DNA from: an uncultured Lachnospiraceae bacterium
GTDB lineage: Bacteria; Bacillota; Clostridia; Lachnospirales; Lachnospiraceae
NCBI GenBank assembly: GCA_902789665.1
Contig: CADAOY010000004.1
Span: forward strand, 558,001 to 622,000
Direction: 5' to 3'
DNA: 64,000 bases
This document shows, piece by piece, positions 1 through 8,765 of the stretch. The position numbers and the translations under genes are program-made. The notes under the pieces were generated by a model. It worked only from the letters and a program-made list of their open reading frames with translations. It searched no databases and had not been told where the DNA came from. How positions within the stretch are numbered: the stretch's first letter is position 1; each line of letters begins with the position of its first letter.

Positions 1-805
1 AAGCAGCAATTAAAATGAAGATGACGGCGATTTTGGATATGAATTTCTTCTTACCAACTGATTTAATAACAAAGCCGTTCTTTCCAAAAGCAACGCCAGA
101 CATAATAAGGAATAATGCAATAATTGAGATGATATAAATAATATCCTTAAGATTAAGTCCGCAAAGTGGAGTTAAGTTGATATCATAAGATACACCAAAT
201 AACATATTAAATGGTGTTGTGATATCAATATATCTCATGATGGCATAAATCCATGAATCCTCGCCAAAGAGATACATAGTAAATGTAGGTACAAGATACA
301 TAATGAATAAAACGCCATATGTAAGAATTGCAGCTACAAACTGATGCTCTGTTAAGGATGATAAGAACATACCAATTGATACGCAGACGCATCCAAATAA
401 GAAGAATCCAAGCAGTGAAAGCACGGTTTCAACCATTGGAACAGGTCCGAATATTGTCATAACAAGAGCGCCCATAACAAGTATCAGGGTACTGATTAAA
501 AGTATTGTGGCAAGAGCAAAGAACTTACCTAAAACAACACTTGTAATACTAATAGGCGACGATATTAAAAGTCTGTCAGTTCCTGCCTTCTTCTCTTCTG
601 CGAAGGTACGCATTGTAAGTACCGGCAAAATAAGCAGCAGAATTATCATTAAAGCTGAAACTGTATATGACAAATATGGATTTGAATAAAACAGATTGTA
701 TAATACAAAATAAAGTCCTGCAAAGAATGTAAATATTGCAAGGAATAACCATCCAAAGAAGGATTTAAAATAAGTTTTAATCTCTTTAAAATAGATAGCA
801 AGCAT
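1..805 (-). CDS. ABC-2 type transporter permease (C-terminus cut by window edge)
   Basis: The frame stays open from an ATG at 805 to the window edge, about 268 codons. The translation starts MLAIYFKEIKTYFKSFFGW and carries six or so hydrophobic segments, with the motif RTFAEEKKAGTDRLLISSPI after the second. This is the layout of ABC-2 permeases of the gliding-motility or Nos type, which form the membrane channel for a partner ATPase. The stop of the upstream ATPase and this start share one base (TAATG), so translation is coupled and the two proteins are partners. The substrate cannot be told. The last hydrophobic part of the protein lies outside the window. Confidence 0.85.
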   Translation of the reverse strand, partial: MLAIYFKEIKTYFKSFFGWLFLAIFTFFAGLYFVLYNLFYSNPYLSYTVSALMIILLLILPVLTMRTFAEEKKAGTDRLLISSPISITSVVLGKFFALATILLISTLILVMGALVMTIFGPVPMVETVLSLLGFFLFGCVCVSIGMFLSSLTEHQFVAAILTYGVLFIMYLVPTFTMYLFGEDSWIYAIMRYIDITTPFNMLFGVSYDINLTPLCGLNLKDIIYIISIIALFLIMSGVAFGKNGFVIKSVGKKKFISKIAVIFILIAA

Positions 806-1881
806 TATTCTTCATCCTCCTTTCCTTCTTCATCAGAAGATTCTTCTAAATCAGAGTCATCCGACTCATCATTATCTTCATCTTCATCATCTTCCTTCTC
901 AGCAAGAGCCTCTTCCATAAGTCGTCTTTCTTCCTCTTCGAGTTCTTCGTTGAAATCTTTCATAATTTCAAGGTAACTGTCTTCAAGAGATGTCTTACTT
1001 ACGCTAAGTTCAAGGATAAGGATTCTTGCATCAGATAAAGCAAAGGATAATTCTTCCCTGACATCCTCTCCCTCTTTTGATTCAACATTAAATTTAACGC
1101 CTGATGCATTCTCTTCAATAAATTTGTAATTTTCAATTTTTTCAATCTTTGATAATACTTTTTCCACAGCATCTTTTGATCCCTTTGCTGTAAAGTCAAA
1201 AGTAACACCCTTACGCTTGGAATTAATAATATTATCTGTTGTATCAGAAGCAACAACTCTTCCGTGAGAAATAACAAGACATTCATCACAGATAGCCGCA
1301 ATCTCTGAAAGAATATGAGAACTGATAATAACAGTATGCTCTTCTTTCAAAGACTTAATTAAATTTCTGATTTCAATTATCTGTTCCGGATCAAGACCAA
1401 CCGTTGGCTCATCAAGAATGATAATATCAGGATTACCTATTAAGGCTCCCGCTATACCAACTCTTTGTCTGTAACCTTTGGAAAGATGCTTAATTAATTT
1501 ATACTGTACCTCCTGAAGTCCTGTTTTAACCAGAATATCGGCAATGGACTCATTTTTGGTATGTTTATCTATTTTTTTAAGACTACCTACAAAATTAAGG
1601 TATTCTGTTACATCCATATCCTGATAAAGTGGAGGAATTTCCGGAAGATAGCCAATACACTTCTTGGCTTCCTTTGATTCCACACCCATAATATGACCAT
1701 TAATTGTAATTACACCTTCTGTTGGTGTAAGTAAACCGGTAATGGTATTCATAATTGTGGATTTACCTGCACCATTAGGTCCAAGTAATCCGTAAATATG
1801 GCCATCTTCTACAGTAAAAGAAACATCTGTAACTGCAGGATTCTTGCCATAATACTTTGTTAAGTGTTCAACCTGTATCAT
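805..1881 (-). CDS. ABC transporter ATP-binding protein with long acidic C-terminal tail
   Basis: Residues 1-230 form a standard CcmA-type ABC ATPase: Walker A GPNGAGKS at 34-41, Q-loop near LPEIPPLYQDM, signature LSKGYRQRV, Walker B DIIILDEPTVGLDP and the switch histidine in ISSHIL. It energises the permease encoded directly downstream. A second domain of about 80 residues follows, as in many ATPases of this group. The last 45 or so residues are nearly all Glu, Asp and Ser (for example EEEERRLMEEALAEKEDDED), which is unusual and adds to the normal length of about 300. The substrate is unknown. Confidence 0.92.
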   Translation of the reverse strand: MIQVEHLTKYYGKNPAVTDVSFTVEDGHIYGLLGPNGAGKSTIMNTITGLLTPTEGVITINGHIMGVESKEAKKCIGYLPEIPPLYQDMDVTEYLNFVGSLKKIDKHTKNESIADILVKTGLQEVQYKLIKHLSKGYRQRVGIAGALIGNPDIIILDEPTVGLDPEQIIEIRNLIKSLKEEHTVIISSHILSEIAAICDECLVISHGRVVASDTTDNIINSKRKGVTFDFTAKGSKDAVEKVLSKIEKIENYKFIEENASGVKFNVESKEGEDVREELSFALSDARILILELSVSKTSLEDSYLEIMKDFNEELEEEERRLMEEALAEKEDDEDEDNDESDDSDLEESSDEEGKEDEE

Positions 1882-1943
1882 TTTTCAGCCTTTCTTATCG
1901 GATAATAATTATCCGAACATGAAATCTTTTCTCCCACACAATA

Positions 1944-1970
1944 CTTGCCACCGCATAAAGCGATGGCAAG
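1944..1970 (-). terminator. Hairpin between membrane-protein gene and ABC operon
   Basis: An 11-bp stem (one G-U pair) with a 5-base loop lies in the 116-base gap between the 160-residue membrane protein and the ABC ATPase. No run of T follows on the minus strand, so it may be a processing or attenuation hairpin rather than a true intrinsic terminator. Confidence 0.4.
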
Positions 1971-1997
1971 AATGTAATAGTATTTATAAATCAATAA

Positions 1998-2480
1998 TTA
2001 TTCAGCATCAGCTGTGCTTTCTGACTCATCAAAATGCTTCTCAACAAGCTTTGTAATAAATGGAACCTTGCAAACTTTACCCTTAAGTGAACCAAATACA
2101 AAGATAACAGTAAAGATAAAGTAAAGAAGATGTAATACATTATTACAGAATCTGATAACATCAAATGTTGAAAGCCAGTCAGCAAATCCATAGAAGAATT
2201 CACTTACGCTGAAAGCTTTGAATGTATTGAACATTCCGCCGAAGTAATAAATAACATCATAAATCACATCAGAAAACTGTGATAAGATACCTGTAACAAC
2301 TGTAAATAATGCGCTAAATACAATTGCCTGAGTTGCATTAACTCTAAGATCCTTATTCTGTGAGTAGATTAATACTACTGCAAAAAGAACTGCACATGCT
2401 GTAAAGTTATAATAACCTGCAAAATAGCAAAGCATGCTGAGTAAAGCAACTGAAATACCTAATTTTGAACATTTTTGCAT
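1998..2480 (-). CDS. Small polytopic membrane protein, function unknown
   Basis: The 160-residue protein has about four hydrophobic segments and an acidic C-terminus (HFDESESTADAE). The region KGKVCKVPFITKLVEK just before the tail recalls the short conserved end of DUF4870-like membrane proteins, but I do not recognise the family with confidence. The start is supported by TTAGGAGGTGCAGTTATG. The gene has its own promoter at 2511-2538 and stands alone between dut and the ABC transporter genes, 116 bases from the latter. Confidence 0.75.
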   Translation of the reverse strand: MQKCSKLGISVALLSMLCYFAGYYNFTACAVLFAVVLIYSQNKDLRVNATQAIVFSALFTVVTGILSQFSDVIYDVIYYFGGMFNTFKAFSVSEFFYGFADWLSTFDVIRFCNNVLHLLYFIFTVIFVFGSLKGKVCKVPFITKLVEKHFDESESTADAE

Positions 2481-2510
2481 AACTGCACCTCCTAATTAAA
2501 ATACAACTTA

Positions 2511-2538
2511 ATTATAACGACTTTTATATTTTTTACAA
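2511..2538 (-). promoter_or_regulatory. Promoter for the 160-residue membrane protein
   Basis: TTGTAA, a 16-base spacer and TATAAT lie on the minus strand about 30 bases upstream of the start at 2480. The -10 box matches the sigma-A consensus fully. Confidence 0.6.
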
Positions 2539-2549
2539 CCTTTTTAAGG

Positions 2550-2993
2550 TTAATTAACACCTGTGGCTCCGAAGCCGCCCCTGCTGTTATCATCAAGGCT
2601 TTTAACCTCTTCAAATATCAGTTTTGGCTGGTTCTTCATTATTCTGAACTGACATATTCTGTCATTAACATGAATATCCGTATCTCTCATTGCAAGAGCC
2701 GGATAAAACCATTCATCCTCATCTCCTGAATAAGAGCCATCGATTACACCCATATGATTGGTCTGTATGATACCAAAATTCTTAAAAGTAGAACTTCTTG
2801 GTACCACGTGAGCTTCATATCCATCCGGAAGTTTCATTCCAACTCCAAGTGGAATCAATGCCCATTCACCTTTATTTAAATGAATATCTTTGGCCGCTCT
2901 TAAATCAACCCAGTCTGATACGCCGCCAATATAATCAATTTTCTGTATCTCATCGCTGAAATATTTTATTTTAACAGATACTGATTCTTCCAT
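2550..2993 (-). CDS. dut: dUTP diphosphatase
   Basis: The 147-residue trimeric-type dUTPase hydrolyses dUTP to dUMP and pyrophosphate, keeping uracil out of DNA and supplying thymidylate synthesis. Visible motifs are WVDLRAA (motif 1), PRSSTF (motif 2), GVIDGSYSGDEDEW (motif 3), RICQFRI (motif 4) and the C-terminal RGGFGATG (motif 5) that closes over the active site. The ribosome binding site is AAGGAAAAGTAAAATG. It follows a 53-residue membrane peptide and the MutS-like gene, at the end of a long run of nucleotide and nucleic-acid genes. Confidence 0.93.
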   Translation of the reverse strand: MEESVSVKIKYFSDEIQKIDYIGGVSDWVDLRAAKDIHLNKGEWALIPLGVGMKLPDGYEAHVVPRSSTFKNFGIIQTNHMGVIDGSYSGDEDEWFYPALAMRDTDIHVNDRICQFRIMKNQPKLIFEEVKSLDDNSRGGFGATGVN

Positions 2994-3011
2994 TTTACTT
3001 TTCCTTAAATA

Positions 3012-3173
3012 TTACACTTCGCTTTGCTCGTTATCAGTCTCTTCGATGGCCTGATTCTTTTTCTCTTTAGCTTTGGCAAAAGTAATTCCAAGAACTACAG
3101 CAAGAACAATTACTCCAACAAAAATCAGGAAAAGAATAAGTGCTGCCACAAAATAAATTACAAATGAAAACAT
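3012..3173 (-). CDS. 53-residue single-pass membrane peptide
   Basis: A complete short frame (MFSFVIYFVAALILFLIFVG...) has one long hydrophobic segment (about residues 3-32) followed by a charged tail KAKEKKNQAIEETDNEQSEV. The start has a very strong site, AAGGAGGATATACATTAATG, which is the main reason for calling it real. It lies between the membrane-anchored MutS-like gene and dut with gaps of about 20 bases, so it is probably in the same transcript. The function is unknown; an accessory to the membrane MutS-like protein is only a guess. Confidence 0.75.
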   Translation of the reverse strand: MFSFVIYFVAALILFLIFVGVIVLAVVLGITFAKAKEKKNQAIEETDNEQSEV

Positions 3174-3193
3174 TAATGTATATCCTCCTTATG

Positions 3194-4870
3194 CTAATCC
3201 TTCCACTCTCCTGTTTTAATAAACTCAGAAGCTATGCGGTCGGCATTACTTACAATTGAATCATCATATCCCATCAGTGACAAAAGCCTGATAGCATTTC
3301 TGCTGGTCGCCTTGCCGTCATTGATATGATAATTAAATACTATGTCATTATCCTTAATCTCTTCTTCAAAATGCATATTCTGATATGTATTCTCCAAAAG
3401 AGATGTAAGTTCAATATCATGAGTTGCAGCAAAGCAAAGGGATTTTCCCCTGCTTAAGGATAATAAAATCTCATATCCTCCGGCAATTCTCTCGACGGTA
3501 TTGGTTCCCTTTAAAACCTCATCCACAAAACATAATACATTATAATCCATCGCAACCTTATCAAGCAATCTTCGAATGGATTTAATCTCAGCCATATAGT
3601 AGCTGTCACCTTTAAGTAAATCATCCTTTATTGTCATGGATGACATTATCTTATAGAATCTGCCCCTGTAACTCTTTGAAAGGGACGTATTAATGCTCTG
3701 ACTAAGGAGTGCATTAATTCCTATTGTCCTGAGGAATGTGGACTTTCCTGAGGCATTAGAACCTGTTATAAGTACACCCTTCTTTTCTACCTTTATACTG
3801 TTACTTACAGGATTATCAAGAAGCGGATGATAAACATCAGTTACTTCCATATCATATTCATTATCAAGTTCCGGATTAGAATAATAATCAATTCTGTTTC
3901 TGTAATTGATTACTGAAATCTTACTCTCAACAGAACCCAGTATTGAGAACATTTCATCAATAGCCCCGGTATTGGCCTTAACATTACCAATAAGATTATT
4001 GAAAATAAACATATCGAGGTGTGTAAGCATATTAAGGTAATCATACAAACCACCTGAAATATCACCAACTGAGTTGGTATTACTTTTAAAAAGTATATTA
4101 ATTAAAGGACCATTTATGAATTTAAGTTTCTTAATGTCTTCTTTTAATCTGACTTTTTCTTCACCGTATTCATCAGGAAGATAAGATTCAACAGCTATGG
4201 CGCATCTGACCATCTTGTTTATATATTTAAAGCAAAGCAGATATTCTGAAACATCTTTTTTATGATATAAATATATTCCTGCAACAACAATGGCATACAA
4301 AAATAGAAGCACCAGACCAAGATAAGGGCTAAATACAATCACACCAATAATAATTGCATAAATAAGCCATAAAATAATATATTTAATATTACTTTTCTTT
4401 TCCAGATTATCTAATTTATCAATATAATCATATAGGGAAAATCGGCCGGTTCTTGATAATAAATAAAAGCTTAAACTTAATTTATCCTTGTTGCCGCCAT
4501 CCTTAATTAAATCAATCTTTTTCTCGTAATCACTTATATCCCACTTATCAAGATGAGGATTTAAAAGAGTATACATTAAATACTCATCACCTACGGAAGA
4601 ATAGGAATAATTAATCTCTTTATATACAGATAAAATATCCAGATCCTCAAATGTTATTTCATCCAGAGTATCATCATTTTGATGTCTTTTGGCATATCCA
4701 TATATGGATTTAAGCCTTTTCTGACTGTAATCCTTATTTGGAGCCCTGGATAAATCTGATTTAAAAGATTCAAGTATATTCTTTATTTTCTTTTTATCAT
4801 CAAGATACCAGTATATTCTTACAAGAATAACAAATACAAGTATTCCTGACAGCACATAAATCCAAATCAT
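3194..4870 (-). CDS. Membrane-anchored MutS-like ATPase
   Basis: The C-terminal 200 residues are the MutS ABC-type ATPase (domain V): GSNASGKST (Walker A, 369-377), SSMTIKDDLLKGDSYYMAEI (410-429), CFVDEVLKGTN (Walker B, 447-457) and AATHD (481-485). A MutS-like helical core lies before it. The mismatch-binding domain I is absent. There is a transmembrane segment at residues 3-22 and a pair at about 163-201, so the protein should be membrane-bound. Such proteins are often annotated simply as MutS-related; mismatch repair is unlikely. The gene follows rnhA by 6 bases. Confidence 0.85.
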   Translation of the reverse strand: MIWIYVLSGILVFVILVRIYWYLDDKKKIKNILESFKSDLSRAPNKDYSQKRLKSIYGYAKRHQNDDTLDEITFEDLDILSVYKEINYSYSSVGDEYLMYTLLNPHLDKWDISDYEKKIDLIKDGGNKDKLSLSFYLLSRTGRFSLYDYIDKLDNLEKKSNIKYIILWLIYAIIIGVIVFSPYLGLVLLFLYAIVVAGIYLYHKKDVSEYLLCFKYINKMVRCAIAVESYLPDEYGEEKVRLKEDIKKLKFINGPLINILFKSNTNSVGDISGGLYDYLNMLTHLDMFIFNNLIGNVKANTGAIDEMFSILGSVESKISVINYRNRIDYYSNPELDNEYDMEVTDVYHPLLDNPVSNSIKVEKKGVLITGSNASGKSTFLRTIGINALLSQSINTSLSKSYRGRFYKIMSSMTIKDDLLKGDSYYMAEIKSIRRLLDKVAMDYNVLCFVDEVLKGTNTVERIAGGYEILLSLSRGKSLCFAATHDIELTSLLENTYQNMHFEEEIKDNDIVFNYHINDGKATSRNAIRLLSLMGYDDSIVSNADRIASEFIKTGEWKD

Positions 4871-4876
4871 TAAAAA

Positions 4877-5347
4877 CTATTCCCACTCATCTTTTTCCAG
4901 ATTATCAGACAAAGCAGCATCTACTGCCATGGAATCACATCTTTCATTCTCAGGATGTCCAGCATGTCCTTTAATCCAGTTATAATTAACCTCTTTACCT
5001 TCAGAGGCTTTAAGAAGTCTTTCCCATAAATCCACATTCTTAACAGGATTCTTTGTATTCCTTCTAAAATTACTTCGAAGCCAGCCCTGAATCCAGTTTT
5101 TATTAAAAGCATCGCTTACATACTTGGAATCAGTATAAACTTCAACCCTGACGCCTTTTTTAAGAGCTTCAAGTCCGGTAATTACTCCCATTAACTCCAT
5201 TCTGTTATTGGTAGTATTTTCATACCCGCATGAGAATTCTCTTTCATAGAATTTACCCTTTGGGTCTGTATATTGCAGGATTGTTCCATATCCTCCGGGC
5301 CCCGGATTACCCCTTGATGACCCGTCAGAGAAAAGTTTAACAACCAT
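4877..5347 (-). CDS. rnhA: Ribonuclease HI
   Basis: The enzyme degrades the RNA strand of RNA-DNA hybrids. The four catalytic acidic residues are visible in DGSSRGNPGPGG, NNRMELMG, YTDSKYV and ERCDSMA, and WIKGHAGHPEN is the typical late histidine loop. Length is about 156 residues, normal for the family. I place the start at the ATG at 5347, preceded by GAGGAG; an in-frame TTG at 5359 lies inside cdd and lacks a site. Only one base separates it from the cdd stop (TAATATG), so the two genes are coupled. Confidence 0.93.
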   Translation of the reverse strand: MVVKLFSDGSSRGNPGPGGYGTILQYTDPKGKFYEREFSCGYENTTNNRMELMGVITGLEALKKGVRVEVYTDSKYVSDAFNKNWIQGWLRSNFRRNTKNPVKNVDLWERLLKASEGKEVNYNWIKGHAGHPENERCDSMAVDAALSDNLEKDEWE

Positions 5348-5348
5348 A

Positions 5349-5756
5349 TTACTCCTCAAGTGTAAAAGAATGTGGCAGCAGTTCTTTTAAAGTATATTCT
5401 TTTATATCACCCTCAGGTCCTGCCACATAAATAACAGCATCAGCATCCATAAGTTCTGACATAACCTGTCTGCATGTTCCACAAGGATATGCATAATCAG
5501 TTATTGCATCACCTTTAGGACTACCAACAACCAGAATATATTTAAGGTTGGAAGCGCCTTCGGAAACTGCCTTAAACATTGCAACTCTCTCAGCGCACAC
5601 AGTATCTCCATAGGCTGCATTCTCTACATTACAACCTGAATAAATATTTCCTTTATCATCCATCACAGCTGCGCCCACAGCGAAGCCTGAATATGGACAG
5701 TATGAATTTTTTCTTGCCTTAAGCGCTGCATCAAGTAAAGTATTAATTATTTCCAT
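5349..5756 (-). CDS. cdd: Cytidine deaminase
   Basis: The 135-residue homotetrameric-type enzyme converts cytidine and deoxycytidine to uridine and deoxyuridine. Zinc ligands are in CAERVA and PCGTCRQ, with the catalytic Glu in the first; substrate contacts are in the SGFAVGAAV and GCNVENAAYG regions. It overlaps the 3' end of the purine nucleoside phosphorylase gene by 14 bases and precedes rnhA by one base. The context is nucleoside salvage, and dUMP made downstream links it to dut in the same cluster. Confidence 0.95.
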   Translation of the reverse strand: MEIINTLLDAALKARKNSYCPYSGFAVGAAVMDDKGNIYSGCNVENAAYGDTVCAERVAMFKAVSEGASNLKYILVVGSPKGDAITDYAYPCGTCRQVMSELMDADAVIYVAGPEGDIKEYTLKELLPHSFTLEE

Positions 5757-6588
5757 AAGCCTTACCCATTTTAATAACTGATTTGGTTAAAAGTTCCTTA
5801 AACTTAGGAGCCGCCTCATTGGCAGCAGCCTGAACCTCTTCATGAGTTAAAGGATTAGGACTGATACCGGCTGCAAGGTTGCATACACAGGAAATGGCGC
5901 AGATTTTAAGTCCCATATGATTAGCTGCAATTGCTTCCACAACAGTACTCATTCCAACTGCATCAGCGCCAAGTGTCTTAAGCATTCTAATCTCTGCAGG
6001 AGATTCAAAAGAAGGACCTGTAAGCTGTGCATAAACGCCTTCCTTTAAGTCAATATTATTCTCACTGGCAGTTTCTTTAATAATAATCTGTAAATCCTCA
6101 TCATATATATGAGACATATCCGGGAATCTGGTTCCAAGTTCATCAATATTTGGACCAATCAACGGATTAGGAGCAAAGCATGAAATATGATCTTTAAGCA
6201 TCATAAAATCCCCGGCTCCAAAATTCGTATTAATACCACCGGATGCATTAGTTAAGAACAGGATTTTGGCACCCATTAATCCCATTAATCTTATTGGAAG
6301 CACAACATCTGAGATATCATATCCTTCGTAATAATGAACTCTTCCCTTCATACATACAACAGGAACATCATCCACATAGCCAAATATGAACTGACCTGCA
6401 TGGCCCACAACAGTTGAAACAGGGAAACCATCAATGTCATGATAATCAATTATTGTTTCAACCTTGATATTATTCGCATAATCACCAAGTCCTGAACCAA
6501 GTACTATGGCTACAAGTGGCTTAAAATCAGTTTTTTCTCTAACCGTTTTAAGGCATTTATTTAATTTATCCATTACGGGATTACTCAT
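5743..6588 (-). CDS. punA: Purine nucleoside phosphorylase (trimeric, PNP family 2)
   Basis: The enzyme cleaves inosine or guanosine with phosphate to free base and ribose-1-phosphate. Motifs seen are IVLGSGLGD (phosphate loop), VVGHAGQF, GRVHYYEGY, LTNASGGINTNFGAGDFM, TGPSFESPAEIRM and GMSTVVEAIAANH. I place the start at the ATG at 6588, which has AAGGAGACAGCC before it, giving 281 residues; an upstream in-frame TTG at 6612 has no site. The gene overlaps the preceding 82-residue gene by 8 bases and cdd by 14, so the salvage genes are tightly coupled. Confidence 0.93.
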   Translation of the reverse strand: MSNPVMDKLNKCLKTVREKTDFKPLVAIVLGSGLGDYANNIKVETIIDYHDIDGFPVSTVVGHAGQFIFGYVDDVPVVCMKGRVHYYEGYDISDVVLPIRLMGLMGAKILFLTNASGGINTNFGAGDFMMLKDHISCFAPNPLIGPNIDELGTRFPDMSHIYDEDLQIIIKETASENNIDLKEGVYAQLTGPSFESPAEIRMLKTLGADAVGMSTVVEAIAANHMGLKICAISCVCNLAAGISPNPLTHEEVQAAANEAAPKFKELLTKSVIKMGKAYGNN

Positions 6589-6829
6589 TGGCTGTCTCCT
6601 TATTATCTTCAAGTTCTACTTTTAAATAGAAACCTGTAGGTTTATTCTCTATTTCCCTGACTATACCTTTTCTTGCCATAATTCTCTGATTGGTAGGGAA
6701 ATTACCACTCATGGCAATGGCAGGTTCTACAACATAATAGTAACTGTACGGAAGTTTACCTTCTGATATTGGAACTTCCTGTCCAACAGTTACCAGATCT
6801 TCTCTTTCCATTTTAAATTCAACAAACAT
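6581..6829 (-). CDS. Conserved small protein, function unknown
   Basis: The frame from the ATG at 6829 encodes 82 residues beginning MFVEFKMEREDLVTVGQEVP. It is soluble, with a small all-beta look (short strands broken by Gly and Pro) and no cysteines. I do not recognise a family. It fits neatly between the stop of the glycosyltransferase-like gene (10 bases) and the start of PNP (8-base overlap), which supports a real gene. Only AAGG 9 bases upstream serves as ribosome binding site, so it may depend on coupling to the gene before it. The ATG at 6814 is a possible alternative start. Confidence 0.65.
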   Translation of the reverse strand: MFVEFKMEREDLVTVGQEVPISEGKLPYSYYYVVEPAIAMSGNFPTNQRIMARKGIVREIENKPTGFYLKVELEDNKETANE

Positions 6830-6839
6830 CTTTAATACC

Positions 6840-8756
6840 TTATTTCTTATATGTGCCCACAAGCTGAGCCTTTATTGGCCAGTCATTTCTTTTTGTATAT
6901 ATATCCTCTCTTGCATATATAAATAAATCATTATAATCTACAATGAATTTATCAGGTTTATATACCTCTATTCTGTAAACAGGCAGGTAGTTTGGCATCT
7001 CTTCTCCGGTTTCAAGAATTCCAAGACCGGTATAATCTCCAACAAAGAATTCAGGATATCCAAGTTCACTTAAATCCTTAAAAATCCTTTCATTGGTGGC
7101 GCTGTCTAAAGATTGCATATTATATGTCACATCATGATTATACATATTATGATTGACAAAAATATTCTCATCTAAGTAAGCTAGAGAATCAAAGAACTGT
7201 GTTATTCCAAATTCATGCTTATAATTATGGGCATCCCTGAATGATTCCGGGCTGAGACCATCTCCGATATAACTCATATCCCATCTAAGATAAGTATTGT
7301 TATTATCAAGTCCAAGCACTTCTACCGCATCTGCCATTTCTTTGGTATGCCATGTAACTTTTGTTATATCAGTATATGAGCAAAATACGGACCAGGCCAG
7401 AGACATGCCAACACATAAGCCTATAAACAATGGCACAGTCTTACGTATATAAGCTTTATCCTTATCAAAAACATATGGCCTGTCATCTTTTTTAAACAAT
7501 GTAAAACCATCAAAACATATCCACATTACAAATAATATATATCCAAAAACAATGCCAATATGGTGATACCAGAAATATACATATGCACTGAATATGGAAA
7601 ATAATACATATGGAATAATAAGTTCCTTAAGTTTTCCACACTTTTTTGCAACATATACTAACGCAGCCACTGTAAGCGCCCCAAGAATTATATTAATAAC
7701 TGAATACGTGGACAAAGACACAAGTCTCGCCGCATAATCCTGAAGTCTTCCATCGAGCCCTGCATCAATAAACATGGAATCAGCAGGTGCAATTACAAGC
7801 ATATAAACAAGGCCTTTTATAAAAGGCACAAGTCCGGTACTTACAACACTGTTTGTATCTGCTTTTGGAGATATTAAATATGCCAGGCCAATATTAAATA
7901 ATAATATAAAACTTAATGATAATATTTCTAATATTAAGCTGCTTTTGCTTTCTTCTTTACTTTTACAGGTGCTTTCTTTTTGCCCTTCTGAAGAATTCTC
8001 TGAACTTTCTTTCTTGCATTCTTCTGGAAGTTCTTTGTCATACTGTTCAGAAGTGCTGTTGAAATCACTTTCACAAGATAAAGAATTATTATCGGAAGAA
8101 GGAGCTGTAATGCAATCAGTAATGCCCCCTTCAGCCAGGTTTTGATTAAAGGTTTGAATAGCTTGAATAGTAACATTTCTTTTCCTCCTTATAATATCTA
8201 TTATTATTTCATAAGCCCAGATAATACAGATTCCGCAGGCTATGCACATGCCATAGGCTGTGCTTAGGCAAAGCAGCAGAATCAGTATCATAAACCTGAT
8301 TGGTTTATTTCTTTTGGACTTATAATAATAAGCCATAAAAATCAGTACTGTGCAGGTTAATACATAAGGTCTTACAATAACACCAAATCTGAAAAACAGA
8401 TAATATGTAAATGGTAATACGAACCTTACATATTTATTAAAAGGCGCTTTAAAAATCAGCATATATGCCAGAGTAATATTAAGTATGGCGCCCGGTATTC
8501 TTAGAGATGCCTCGAAACCAAGTCCGCTTTTGGCAAATATTGCAATTATAAGATGCCAAAGTGGCGGATGACCTTCGTAATGTGGAATCTTTGTAAGTAT
8601 ATCAAGAAGGCTTCCATCCCTGGCAATCAAATAGCTTTGAGCCTCATCATACATCGGCTCGTGGTAAGCACAGACTATAAAATATATAACTATATAGACG
8701 GCAAGCACTATAAATTCTATATAGTGTTTGAGAATATAATCTTTAACTTTATTCAT
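6840..8756 (-). CDS. GT-C-like membrane glycosyltransferase, paralogue 1, with internal Ser/Glu-rich loop
   Basis: The 638-residue protein has about ten membrane segments and, right after the first one, HEPMYDEAQSYLIARD followed by PHYEGHPPLWH. An acidic pair in the first outer loop and this layout are typical of GT-C enzymes (PMT/ArnT/GT39 type) that move sugars from polyprenyl-phosphate donors outside the membrane. Residues about 192-273 form a low-complexity Ser/Glu/Lys loop absent from the paralogue at that place. The start has no clear ribosome binding site; it is 9 bases after the paralogue's stop and is probably coupled. Donor and acceptor are unknown. Confidence 0.8.
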   Translation of the reverse strand: MNKVKDYILKHYIEFIVLAVYIVIYFIVCAYHEPMYDEAQSYLIARDGSLLDILTKIPHYEGHPPLWHLIIAIFAKSGLGFEASLRIPGAILNITLAYMLIFKAPFNKYVRFVLPFTYYLFFRFGVIVRPYVLTCTVLIFMAYYYKSKRNKPIRFMILILLLCLSTAYGMCIACGICIIWAYEIIIDIIRRKRNVTIQAIQTFNQNLAEGGITDCITAPSSDNNSLSCESDFNSTSEQYDKELPEECKKESSENSSEGQKESTCKSKEESKSSLILEILSLSFILLFNIGLAYLISPKADTNSVVSTGLVPFIKGLVYMLVIAPADSMFIDAGLDGRLQDYAARLVSLSTYSVINIILGALTVAALVYVAKKCGKLKELIIPYVLFSIFSAYVYFWYHHIGIVFGYILFVMWICFDGFTLFKKDDRPYVFDKDKAYIRKTVPLFIGLCVGMSLAWSVFCSYTDITKVTWHTKEMADAVEVLGLDNNNTYLRWDMSYIGDGLSPESFRDAHNYKHEFGITQFFDSLAYLDENIFVNHNMYNHDVTYNMQSLDSATNERIFKDLSELGYPEFFVGDYTGLGILETGEEMPNYLPVYRIEVYKPDKFIVDYNDLFIYAREDIYTKRNDWPIKAQLVGTYKK

Positions 8757-8765
8757 ATAATCACA

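Noticed and set aside
7934-8176. 80-residue minus-strand frame with a hydrophobic segment and a Lys-rich end inside the GT-C gene
   Set aside because: It is an out-of-frame reading of the Ser/Glu-rich loop; the main frame is intact on both sides, so no frameshift is needed to explain it.
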